Shown here piece after piece: positions 1 to 8,690 of a stretch of DNA of 32,198 bases. How positions within the stretch are numbered: the first letter of the stretch is position 1; the number at the start of each line of letters is the position of its first letter. The stretch is from NCBI GenBank assembly GCA_022592445.1, contig JABYQR010000458.1, positions 1 to 32,198 on the forward strand. The letters are read 5' to 3'. The stretch is from Cytidiella melzeri (lineage: Eukaryota > Basidiomycota > Agaricomycetes > Polyporales > Irpicaceae). Made by a program: the position numbers and the translations under genes. The notes below the pieces were generated by a model. That model saw only the letters and a program-made list of their open reading frames with translations, was not told the origin of the DNA and made no database searches.

Positions 1-311
1 ACGTATTGGAGTCCCAGATGTTGTAGGGCCTTCTGTCGAATGGCGCATTTGCAGCTCGTCTGGGAGCACCCCGACCACGATGGCTTTATCGACCAATGGT
101 TTGACATTCCTGACCCCATCAACCATGCTCGCACGTTTACACCCTCGCCAATTGTTGAATACACCACCATGCCCAGAGATTGACCTGACTGGGCCAATGC
201 TACCATTCAGGGTAGCACCCAGACGTTTCTCATGGTCTTCCGTCAACAACTTCCTCCTGTCTTTGGCAACCGAGCAGATGAACTGGACTGTGAAGGGCCA
301 TGGCTACGGGC

Positions 312-316
312 AGTAC
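312..316. repeat. Target-site duplication AGTAC (left) of LTR-A copy 1
   Basis: AGTAC at 312-316 is repeated exactly at 1076-1080, directly flanking TGTCATGG...CCGTGACA. A 5-bp duplication is normal for Ty3/gypsy integrases and shows that the LTR is a complete solo LTR. Confidence 0.92.
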
Positions 317-825
317 TGTCATGGATGGCCTGACTAGCCCTCAATTTTCGCAATTTACCTCTTGTTTTTATCTGTAAAACTCCGGGCTACAACCTAGTTT
401 CAATTCTCTTTGCATAAACTCCTTTGCACGTCTATTAAGCGCCCGTATCACGTGGCTTAGACGCTCCACACGGTCACATTACTTGCTACTACGTCACACT
501 GGCATGTGACTTAGCTTAAGTAAGACCACATGGCTACAAGCACATGGCTCAGCCCATAGCTAGGGTTTGACGTCATAGATACTGTCCACATGGGCTCCTT
601 ATTGTTCTTTCCTTATTGTTCTCTTTATGGAAGGATGTTCTCACAGGTGTGGGAATGGAATACAATAGTTGGTCTCCTTTTAGATAGATTCTCTCACGGG
701 TAGAGTTCTTGGCAAGGTCTAGACAATAGCTATTGTTCTCCTTTAGGTAGTTCTTTTGTTCTTCGTTCACACGGCTTCTTGCAAAGCCTGCCCTCAACAT
801 GGTCTGTGCGCAGGTCCCTGAAGTC

Positions 826-870
826 TATATAAGATGCTGCATGTACGCTCCTAGCCCCCCATCTTGACCT
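826..870 (+). promoter_or_regulatory. LTR-A core promoter: TATA box and putative start/self-primer
   Basis: TATATAA lies at 826-832. The 10-mer ATCTTGACCT at 861-870 is 35 nt downstream. The same 10-mer lies 34 nt after the TATA box in family D, where its reverse complement is the primer-binding site. Copies 2 and 3 have ATCTCGACCT and ATCTCAACCT here. The start site is inferred. Confidence 0.6.
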
Positions 871-958
871 CTTGGTCTTTACTGGGCTAGGTAAGCAACC
901 CCCCTCTTGTACTACATAGCTGGTAGTCACAATACTAACTTGGTCTTTACTGGGCTAG
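871..958 (+). other. Predicted LTR leader intron with duplicated exon end (family A copy 1)
   Basis: The unit CTTGGTCTTTACTGGGCTAG occurs at 871-890 and exactly again at 939-958. The first copy is followed by a canonical 5' splice site GTAAGC (891). The second follows a perfect branch site TACTAAC (933-939) and ends in CTAG. The predicted intron is 891-958 (68 nt), so its last 20 nt equal the last 20 nt of exon 1. The branch A (938) lies 20 nt from the AG. Splicing is a prediction from motifs. Confidence 0.65.
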
Positions 959-1597
959 CAACTTGCATAAAGTTTGATAGCTGGTGAGAGCATTGTGCTT
1001 CAAGCCTGCCACCACCTCTTCGTCGTCTTCCACATCGTGTCCCTTTTAGTTGCGTCGAGCTTCGTCTCCGTGACAAGTACGAGATCGAGAATTTCTCCGT
1101 GCTAGGACTATCCCCACTGCACGTCTCCCTCTTGAGTTAGCTGCCACCGAACGAATGGTTCAACAGCTTGTTGCCTCACAGGACCAACGAGTACCGCGGT
1201 CTTGCTTCGATCTCATCTTATGGGAATGGTTGGCACGACTGGAGCAACTTCGACGGGATTGGGATCTTTGTCTTCGCACTACTGTCATACGGCGTGAAGC
1301 AATATCTATTAACGCCCGGTCTAATACTCATTACTACCGGGTCCCACATCCACCTCTGGCTCGGTCCAGAACAGAGAATGAGCCGCAGGTCAAACGCCCT
1401 CGTCAACAACGTCGCATGACTCCCCCTACCCCCACACCACCTCCAAGAACCAGCTCCCACTCCTGCCAACGCTCCATTGACCAGACTAAGGACAGTGCCT
1501 GCCCTTGTTGAAGAGAATGATACCACGCCGGAGTCTCCTCCTTCACTTTTGACTCCACTCAGTGACAACAATGCAAAACTCGCAAACAACGAGTCTT

Positions 1598-1610
1598 AAA
1601 GGGGAGGTAA
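1598..1610 (+). other. Polypurine tract of gypsy family B
   Basis: The purine run AAAGGGGAGG lies directly before the LTR start TGTTACGA and overlaps the stop codon of the preceding ORF. This is the usual site of plus-strand priming, so the following LTR is the 3' LTR of this element. Confidence 0.8.
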
Positions 1611-2304
1611 TGTTACGAATGGTCTTCACACCCTATTATTCTTCTTTACTTCTTCAATTGCCTTGATAACTAGTTATCTTCTTTACAATTACCTCTACAA
1701 TCCAACACGGACTATTATGTTATCAGTTGTCTTCTAGTGTCCATCCAAACCTCGGACCTAACTCCGATTGGTTACCATTGCCTTGGTTCAACCCTCGGCC
1801 TTTCCATACCTCTGTTACCACTCCATTGGGTCCAACCCCATCTATCCCCTGTTTTGGGTCCAACCCCGTCTATCCCCTGTTTCGGATCCAACTCCGTCTA
1901 TCCCCTGTTTCGGGTTCAACCCCTTCTCTATTGATCTCTGCCTCATGTTTCACGTTTCTATCGTTCCTTGTTTTCGCACCTTGACGGTCTTTTCTCTCTT
2001 TGGCTTTCCAGAGTAGTGGCTGTTTTCTGTGTATTGTTCTTCTTTTCTGTTCCTCCGATTTGCTACCACCACCTCGGACTGGTCCAAAAGTAGTTAGGCC
2101 AACATATATAAATAGCCGCTAGACATGGGGCTAGAACCTCAGTCTATCCAATTTGTATCAATATTCCTTCTATCGGACCATCATCTGTCTGCCACTGTGC
2201 TTGACAGAGACCGCGCGGCCTAGACCATCATCAGACATTGAGGGTAGCTACACCAAGGGGTTCTGACCTGACAACTTGTCCCTTGACAATAGTTGGTCTT
2301 AACA
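1611..2304 (+). mobile_element. 3' LTR of Ty3/gypsy family B (694 bp)
   Basis: It starts TGTTA, ends TAACA and is preceded by the polypurine tract. A TATA box (TATATAAA, 2105-2112) lies 36 nt upstream of AGTCTATCCA (2141-2150). That segment is complementary to the primer-binding site found beside the second copy at 6974-7611, pointing to Tf1-like self-priming. One ATTGTTCT motif lies at 2033-2040. U3 contains a 28-bp tandem repeat. The target duplication should be GTGTT (2305-2309), but the partner lies left of the window. Confidence 0.85.
1828..1933 (+). repeat. 28-bp tandem repeat in LTR-B U3 (about 3.5 units)
   Basis: Units start at 1828, 1856, 1884 and 1912 and share GGGTCCAACCCC and TCTATCCCCTGTTT. 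The second LTR-B copy has fewer units, so the array length varies. U3 tandem arrays often act as enhancers; that role is inferred. Confidence 0.85.
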
Positions 2305-2614
2305 GTGTTGTTGTTGGTGAGCAGCGGGGAGAGAGAGAGAGATAGGATGGTGGGGATTGTCAGACGCATTACAGAGTACAGGCAAGCTCTGAAAGGACTC
2401 ACACTCTCCGTGATCAACACCCAACTGTTCATCTCAAACCTCTCATCAGGGTACAGCGAGCTCACCCTGCCAACCTTCTCTCTCTGTCCACTCGTAGTAG
2501 GTGCTGAACACATGTCCATCATCCCGCCGCCGCCGCTGGTAGTAGACCCAAACGTGAGCCTGTTTGGCTTGATCTCAGACACATGGTCAAGTCTGAGATA
2601 GAGACTCGGTCACC

Positions 2615-3019
2615 TCAGGCTCCCTGCATCTGCCTTTGTTTGAGGACCATTAATGGTAGCATGTCGTCTGCAGACGACTGTTTGAGAGCAGCAAACCCAG
2701 AGACAATAGCCGTAGTCAAGAGCACCCCGGCGACCACTGCAAATACTGTTGGCGCGTGTGCGGTAGGCCAGCCAGCATCTTGTCTACTGCTGGTGTGAGC
2801 TGTCCTTTTCCTCCGAGTTGTCATCGCATTGGCAGGCTGTTCAATGAGTGGAGTACCCTCCGCTTCTTGTCCGAGGTTGTCGTTGTCATTGTTGTCATAG
2901 GTCGTGTTACAGGTGCCACACTGTCTTCGTTTGTCGATGGAGTTTGGTGTCTTGCAATAGAAGTTGTTCTCTGTATTGTAACGAGGCAGAAACTTGCCCA
3001 CACCGCGCGCAGCATGCAC
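2615..3019 (-). other. Open reading stretch with a possible membrane segment, doubtful gene
   Basis: About 134 codons are open. The N-terminal part is polar and Asn/Asp-rich, followed by an Arg/Lys-rich stretch and a single hydrophobic segment (roughly residues 89-112). The first codon is GTG, and the first in-frame ATG is at about residue 66. A spliced gene continuing from the right is possible. I do not recognise the family. It could equally be chance, since several overlapping open frames occur here. Confidence 0.2.
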
Positions 3020-3579
3020 GCGTGGCTGCTACCAGCACACCTCGTCAGGCCGCTGTTCGCTGCGAGCCTAAAAGGTCCTGCACCACTGGATCCCACTGTT
3101 GCAAGGGCCGGCAACGGAGAGAACATTCCTTGAGAGTTAGGCACTTGAGCCAAGAGGTGGACAGACTCCCACCAGCAGATACTCCGCTGGCGAGAGCGTC
3201 TGGCATTGGCATTATGATGGGGGAAACAAGAATAGTGGTCAGTGATTGAGCCAACAGGAGGAGAGGTCTGAGCTCACTGTGGACTCCTCGCAAATAATTC
3301 ACAGAGTGCATGTGGAAGTGACAGTGTTCTGCCATTGGTCACACTGGTGAACTCGCGCTTGCGTGTGGTCAAGCGGCGGGCGTGGTGTTGCTCATGTGGA
3401 TTTGAGTGTTGTGCAGTGCTATTTATTGTGAAGAGGAAGGGATTTCAGAAGAGGTGGCTGTGAGTAAAATTAGCAGGATATATGTGTTCGAGACAGTGGT
3501 TGCAGATGCCTAAACTGCAGCTTGGGCGCTGGTGTAAGCTTGCGGTTGTGGCCGTCCTGTAATGAGTGGCGGTGAGGGA

Positions 3580-3680
3580 GAGTAGTGGTTGTTGTGGTAT
3601 TCTTGAGCAGTGGGTAGTGGGTGGTGGGTGTAAGTGGTGGTAGTTGTTGTGGTGGTGGTAGTGGTGGCAGTGGTGATGCT
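3580..3680. repeat. Low-complexity GTGG/TGG-rich tract
   Basis: Imperfect GGT and GTGG triplets and quadruplets dominate this stretch, for example GTGGTGGTGGTAGTGGTGG. The long His-rich minus-strand frame across it is a product of this composition. Confidence 0.7.
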
Positions 3681-4457
3681 TGTTGTCATTATGGGTCATC
3701 GTGGTGAAGGGGCAGTTTTGAGTGCCCAGACAAGATTGGGCGCTTTGGACACATGGTAGAGTTGCCAAGTCAGATTAACAGAGGTCGTGCAATTGCATGA
3801 ACGGAGAATGGTTTACGTAGTTTCTGTGTCATGTTCTAATGGCTTGAAAAATAATATTTTACTACTGCCACCGCTTTACATTGAGTTGCGGGACTTTTTG
3901 ACACTTTATAATACATTACATTTCTCGCGGCTCCCCTTTGTAAGGCAACTTTGTAATGTCTGGCGCTCAATATAAACTCCCACCGCGCAATATCAAGTAA
4001 TATTCTTTATTGATTATTTACCTGATGATACTCAGTGAAGTAAGCACTGGTAGGTGGCATATTATAGGCACACTCAGGCTCTGTATCTGTATCTGTATCA
4101 TTATACCACATCCCTCATTTGATTTGAGTTTAATTCAACGCGCTACTCATATTGACATCGCCTCCCCCCCCGCGCGTTGGAATGGAGTTATATACGGAGA
4201 CTAGACAAGTTCGCTGATTTGGACAACCATGCATGAGAGAAGTTTCAAGCGTCGTGCGATGAAAGTTCAAGAATCAAGATTGTCCAAATCTGGCCTAGCA
4301 GTGGTAGTGGGTGTGTTCTGAGTATGAGTATGAGTTCCGAGTCTATTGTCACGGTACAGTTTGTCGTCCCCTCAGCTCATGTTGAGCCTCACAGTATAGA
4401 TTCTGCTTTGACAAGTTGCGCGTTGCGTGCTCTCTGTGGCCAGCTGAGCAGGGCATT

Positions 4458-6827
4458 TACAATTCCTGAAGAATGAAGAAGAATTGTTCCAGTGTGCTTC
4501 AGCACATTGATGCCTTTTCAGATGTAACCTTTTTGTCCCCCAAAGTGTGGGAATTTGATGGCAGAATACAGACAGTAACAGTGTCAATAACAAAACAATG
4601 AATACAGCTGATGGCATCACACTGGCCTTGTTATCAGCTCTTTATAACTTTGTATCAGATCACTTTTGCAATCAAAATGCAGTTTTTGATTTTTACAGAC
4701 TGCATATAGATACAAACCTGTACATATAATACACCATTGGCTAGCCCTATCTTGTGGCAACATCCTGGTACAAAGATCCTGTCAGTTGAAGTGGAATTGA
4801 GCATGTTATGGCCAGTCTACTGAACAAAGTCATCCAGACTCAGATTCAAACTCCACTCCTGCTGGCAAATGATGTCAAATTCTGGTCAGGTTGATGTGCA
4901 GCGATCTACAGACATTGCTTGCTCTCTGAACAAGGAGTACAATTAGAAGACATGCCACACATAGTGTTGGCTCTGAGCAAGAATTATCAGTACTTTGGAA
5001 GCTAAGTACAAATTCTCAACCCCTACATTCTTGGACAATGTAAATCTGTGGCTGCATCAGCGGTGAGTGCTGCATCTGATTGTTCCACAATTTTCACAAC
5101 TGTTAATTGCTCTCTAAGCAGGAGTTACAATCAGTACACAGCCTGTGGCAGTTCCAATGGGGGTGAGGCAGTTCAGACATCAACAGGACATGGTTGCATC
5201 AGCAACAAGCACTGCGTCAAATTGTTGCAGAAAGTTTCACAACCATGAGTTGCTCTCTGAGGAGGAAATAAAATCAGAAAATAGCCTGTGGCAGTTCCAA
5301 TGCGGCTGAAGCAGTTCAGACATCAACAGGATGTGGTTGCATCAGCATCAGCATAAAGTACTGCCTTTAATTCTTCCATACAGTTTCAAAACCACCAGTT
5401 GCTCTATAAGCAGGAGTTACAATCAGAACACAGCCTGTGGCAGCTCTGATGGGGGTGAGGTAGCGCAGATATCAGCTGGATGTGGCTTCATCAGCAGCCA
5501 GCACTGCATTCAATTGGTCCACAAAGTTTCACAACTACTGAGTTCCAAGCAGGAGTTACAGCTGTGGCAGTTTCAATGGGTGTGAGGCAGTTCAGACATC
5601 AACAGTGCATGGTTGAATTGGCAGCAAGCACTGCATTTTATTGCCCCACAAAGTTTCACAGCCACTAGTTGCTCTATAAGCAGGAGTCACAATCAGAACA
5701 CGGCCTATGGCAGTTCCAATAGGGGTGATGCAGCTCAGACATCAACAGGACATGGTTGCATCAGCCACAACCACTGTGTCGGATTGTTGCACAAAGTTTT
5801 ACAACCATGAGCTGCTCTCTGGGGAGGAGTTACAATCAGAACACAGCCTGTGGCAGCTCCAATGGGGGTGAGGCAGTGCAGACAACAACAGGACATGGTT
5901 GCATTGCAATAGAGCACTGCCTTTGATTCTTCCATACATTTTCACCACCACTAGTTTCTCTATAAGCAGGAGTTACAATCAGAACCCAACCTGTGGCGGC
6001 TCCAATGGGGGTGAGACAGTGCAGACATCAACAGAACACATGTAACATGTTCTACCAAATGATCTCATGAGACACCCTACAGCCCTTCATTCTTGAAGCA
6101 AGTAATTTACTAGAATCAGCAGTGAACACCGCACAAGATTAATGACAAGATAGATGAAGCCCCTTGCTACCATTGGTGACTACCTTTATCAATGTATGGC
6201 TCCTTTTCCTGCAATGAAACTTATCAATGTAGTATAGTCACTTTATCCCAGATCAAGTTGCCTATCAAAGGTGTCACCAATAGCAAATGCCCGTAACACA
6301 GTCAATATTCATGACCAGATGGCTTGGCAAGATCCTTACCAGGAACACAGTTGTTTACTGAGGTTGTTTTTGGTAACAAAGTCATAGGTGCAATTGACTA
6401 TTTCACACTATATGATTTATCAATTTGCTATCAATAACAAAACCACTTGTAACCCTGCTCCTGCAGTTAACCAAATTTTATCTAGATTATCTAATATAGT
6501 TCAACACCATTAAAAGAAGACACATGTCAAAAAATCTTTATCTCCATGCTCTACTCCACAAACTTGTTTTAATTCTGTACTCACCCCCATTGTTGCACTT
6601 CAAACAATACAGCACAGTCCCTCTTCTTTCATGAATGATTGTGTGCTCCAGTGAAGACAAACCACCAACTTACTATACATTACTCATTAAAGAAGCTATT
6701 CCCAACAAAATTACTTGTTCAGGCTTCTACCAGTACCAAGTTTACTTACAAATCTGCCTCAAAAAGTAATATTTCTTCATTCTTCAGAAATTGTACTTGC
6801 CGCTTGCCGGCCTCGCTAACGCTGGTG
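4458..6827 (+). repeat. Non-coding X-T-Y repeat element, copy 1
   Basis: Left end TACAATTCCTGAAGAATG (4458) and right end (to 6795) form a 23-bp inverted repeat with one mismatch. On the right, homology between copies extends to a terminus resembling the CACTA superfamily (CACCAGCG here, CACTAGCG in the copy starting at 9962). Order: unique X (4458-5040), tandem array T (about 5040-6045), unique Y (6046-6827). Inverted or partial copies lie at 9962-18510, 18511-19860 and 19868-21314. No frame is coding and CpG is very rare, as expected of an old methylated repeat. The CACTA link rests only on termini. Confidence 0.75.
5040..6045 (+). repeat. Roughly 142-bp tandem array (T), about 7 units, two flavours
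   Basis: The phrase ACATCAACAGGACATGGTTG and variants recur at about 5179, 5321, 5470, 5599, 5740, 5884 and 6025. Units come in two flavours: one with AATTGTTGCACAAAG, one with GATTCTTCCATACAG. They alternate only partly, suggesting a former dimer unit. The same array, inverted, is at 11330-11854, 17783-17925 and 19935-20976. Confidence 0.85.
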
Positions 6828-6961
6828 CTTCTGATGTCTGATGTGCCTAAGTGCTGCTTCCCATCCAGGGTAAGGCTAGCGAGGATAATAAGGGATTACA
6901 GCGAGACCACAGTCATTGCCAATTGAGTTAATCTTCTTGGTGCGCAGAGTAGACCCAGAGG
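6828..6961 (-). mobile_element. Probable 5' leader remnant of gypsy family B (minus strand)
   Basis: This stretch follows the primer-binding site of the minus-strand LTR-B copy and is not shared with the other X-T-Y copies. It is therefore best read as the start of that element's internal region, truncated at about 6828. No coding frame is visible. Confidence 0.4.
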
Positions 6962-6973
6962 AGTCTATCCAAA
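6962..6973 (-). other. Primer-binding site of gypsy family B, self-priming type
   Basis: Reading the minus strand out of the LTR end (6974), the next bases are TTTGGATAGACT. Their reverse complement AGTCTATCCA occurs in the LTR 35-36 nt after the TATA box (2141-2150 in the other copy). This is the arrangement of Tf1/sushi elements, which use the first bases of their own RNA as primer. Confidence 0.6.
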
Positions 6974-7611
6974 TGTTAAGACCAGCTATCGTCAAGAGAC
7001 AAGTTGTCAAGTCAGAACCCCTTGGTGTAGCTACACACAAGGTCAAATGATGGTCTGGGCCATGTGGTTGCTGTCAAGCACAGTGGCAGACAGATGATGG
7101 TTCGATAGAAGGAATATTGATACAGAGTGGATAGACTGAGGTTCTAGCCCCATGTCTAGCAGTTATTTATACATGTTGACTTAACTACTTCTGAACCAGT
7201 CCGACGTAGTGGTAACCAATCAATGGAATGGAAAGAAAGAACAATAAACAATAGAGAGATGAACCATGAGCCAAAGAACAATAGAAAAGGGGTTGAACCC
7301 AAAACAAGACATAAACAAGGTTGGACCCAAAACAGGGGATAGACGGGGTTGGACCCGATAGAACGATAACGGAGTTATGGAAGAGCCGAGGGTAGAACTG
7401 AGGCAATGGTAACCAATTGGAGTTAGGTCCAAAGTAACAAGAACAAAGACAGGGAAGTCAATGACATAATAGTCCGTGTTGAATGGAAATGACAAGAGAT
7501 TGGAAGTGATGGGGGAAGGACGCGTTGGATTGTCAAAGTAAAGCAAAGAAATAGGTAGCTACTATTATGATGAAAAATGAGAATAGTAGAGTGCGAAGAC
7601 CATTCATAACA
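6974..7611 (-). mobile_element. LTR of Ty3/gypsy family B, copy 2 (638 bp)
   Basis: It is the reverse complement of 1611-2304, with TGTTAAG at 6974 and CATTCATAACA at 7611. The U3 28-bp array is shorter and degraded. AGAACAAT motifs (ATTGTTCT on minus) are at 7238 and 7275. There is no target duplication (CCAAA left, CCTTC right). Together with the adjacent primer-binding site this indicates a 5' LTR of a truncated element, not a solo LTR. Confidence 0.85.
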
Positions 7612-7615
7612 CCTT

Positions 7616-8188
7616 CTATATTGCTGCTGCTGCCCGCTGTGCTGCTCTTTCTGCCTTCTGTGCTTCTGCCAACGCTGCTGCTGCTGCTGCTTCTGCCTGT
7701 GCTGCTTTCTGCTCTGCTTTCATTGCTGCTGCTTCTGCTTCCATTGCTGCATTCCAATTTGCTGTCTGCACACTTAGTGGCCCCCATGGTGTCTCTGCCT
7801 TTTTTGCTGTGCGAGACGCTTCTCTCGCTGCTGTCAATGCTGCTGCCCTTGCTGCTTCTGCTTTCTTCTGTGCTTCTTCTGCTCTCCACAATGCTGCTTT
7901 TGCTAGTTGGTCCGCCACCATTTTATTTTCAAAAATCCTACGCTGTCGCACTTCCTCCGCTAGTTTTCTGGCATCTTGCATTGGGCGGCTCCGTTTTAAT
8001 GGTGTTGCATTGGTGAGACCGAGTGGGGCATGCCCTACACTCCAGATCTGCAAGTTGTTATTGGATTTGTCAGAGGAAGTTGGATAGTGGGATTCTGTAA
8101 TGCTGTAAGGGATGGCAGAGACAGTCACTGTATACAATGTACCAGCAACAATGGTGACAATCACAGCCAGAGAGATTGGGAATTGCAT
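7616..8188 (-). CDS. Small secreted Ala-rich coiled-coil protein (190 aa), unknown function
   Basis: It has a true ATG (8186-8188). Residues 1-25 form a typical signal peptide (hydrophobic stretch ISLAVIVTIVAGTLY, then VTVSA). A possible N-glycosylation sequon NAT lies at 60-62 and a dibasic Kex2-like KR at 65-66. From about residue 75 to the end it is Ala/Glu/Lys/Arg-rich with helical heptad character, broken at 133-146 by TPWGPLSVQTANW. No family is recognised. It could be a cell-wall or effector-like secreted protein; this is inference. The TAG stop lies 4 bp from the 5' end of the LTR-B copy, so the original C-terminus may have been altered by that insertion. The complementary strand gives a Leu-rich frame that is only a shadow. 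Confidence 0.6.
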   Translation of the reverse strand: MQFPISLAVIVTIVAGTLYTVTVSAIPYSITESHYPTSSDKSNNNLQIWSVGHAPLGLTNATPLKRSRPMQDARKLAEEVRQRRIFENKMVADQLAKAALWRAEEAQKKAEAARAAALTAAREASRTAKKAETPWGPLSVQTANWNAAMEAEAAAMKAEQKAAQAEAAAAAALAEAQKAERAAQRAAAAI

Positions 8189-8690
8189 GTTGTTATAGGA
8201 GGTTGACGAGTGATAAAAGTGGTCAAAAAGGGGTAAGACAGCTAGAGATTAAGATAGTTTCAGTACAAAACTCAAGGCAGATGCAGCAAATACTGACCAG
8301 CACTGAAGCAACAAAAAATGTAGGTGTGTCAACGGGCAATTGAGACAGGTGCAGTAGGACTGCTAGCTGTTAAAACAGCATCAGTACAGTTATTTGAAGC
8401 AAGTGCAATACAGAAAACAATCAGTGCACGTACCAATCAGTGCTCAGTGCTGAAACAACAAAAAGATGGGGAGCAGCACAGGTGTGTGTAAGAACAATTT
8501 GAAAAGGCTTCAGTCAGACAGCTAGTAAGAAGAACAATATTAGACAGTGAATCAAGGTGGGTACAAGCAAACAACAATGCACTTACTGACCAGCACTGAA
8601 GCAATGACAGTGAAAAGACCTGGAGGGAGAAGGACTTGGAATGTGTTGTAAGCTACCAGGATGGTTGCAAGGAGATTTATATATTCTTTG
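8189..8690 (-). promoter_or_regulatory. Putative promoter and spliced 5' leader of the secreted-protein gene
   Basis: On the minus strand a TATA-like TATATAAAT lies at 8671-8679. A canonical 5' splice site GTAAGT lies at 8586-8581, after GCTTCAGTGCTGGTCA. Nearly the same phrase (GCTTCAGTGCTGGTCAGTA) recurs near 8290-8310, so the leader contains a direct repeat spanning a splice-like site. A leader intron ending in one of several CAG sites before 8188 is likely but not fixed by sequence. Confidence 0.35.

Larger units (their letters stand above)
317..1075 (+). mobile_element. Solo LTR, family A copy 1 (759 bp)
   Basis: It starts TGTCATGG and ends CCGTGACA (8-bp inverted ends with one mismatch) and is flanked by AGTAC duplications. 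Two further copies lie at 21479-22228 and 25791-26547. The U3 part has three ATTGTTCT motifs (601, 615, 732) and a TATA box (TATATAA, 826-832). Ten bases at 861-870 (ATCTTGACCT) probably mark the transcript start and self-primer, as judged from family D. A predicted 68-nt intron follows at 891-958. No internal coding sequence remains, so it arose by LTR-LTR recombination. Confidence 0.93.
1..1599 (+). pseudogene. 3'-terminal ORF of Ty3/gypsy family B element, split by a solo LTR
   Basis: The frame is open from the left edge to 316 apart from one TGA (181-183, where TGG is expected). It resumes at 1081, after the inserted LTR and one copy of the 5-bp target duplication: codon 106 is formed by C316 plus GA1081-1082. 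It then reads through MVQQLVASQ (1155 onward), is Arg- and Pro-rich near 1380-1450, and shifts frame at about 1430-1445 to end in ...KLANNES at a TAA (1597-1599) that overlaps the polypurine tract. The position just before the PPT and 3' LTR makes it the last ORF of the element or the C-terminus of Pol. I see no chromodomain, integrase or envelope motif, so its function is unknown. It carries three lesions: the TGA, the LTR insertion and the frameshift. Confidence 0.6.
2305..4457. other. Interval without a convincing gene
   Basis: It holds a minus-strand open stretch at 2615-3019 with one hydrophobic segment (APTVFAVVAGVLLTTAIV), but that stretch has no ATG at its start and no recognised family. 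Another open minus-strand stretch (2305-2582) abuts the gypsy LTR. A T/G-rich simple repeat of GTGG and TGG type covers about 3580-3680. CpG is not depleted in 2600-3400, unlike the repeats to the right, so this could be older host sequence with a broken or intron-rich minus-strand gene. Confidence 0.35.

Noticed and set aside
3445..3768. His-rich minus-strand protein
   Set aside because: Produced by the GTGG/TGG simple repeat; no start context or homology features.
5040..6045. CRISPR-like array
   Set aside because: Units of about 142 bp are repeated over their whole length with no constant repeat/variable spacer pattern, in a fungal transposon region.
6974..7611. Solo LTR with target duplication
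   Set aside because: Flanking 5-mers differ (CCAAA and CCTTC) and a primer-binding site adjoins, so it is a 5' LTR of a truncated element.
7567..8016. Leu-rich plus-strand open frame (about 149 codons)
   Set aside because: It is antisense to the Ala-rich secreted protein; GCN codons read backwards give Leu, Ser and Cys codons, so it is a composition shadow.
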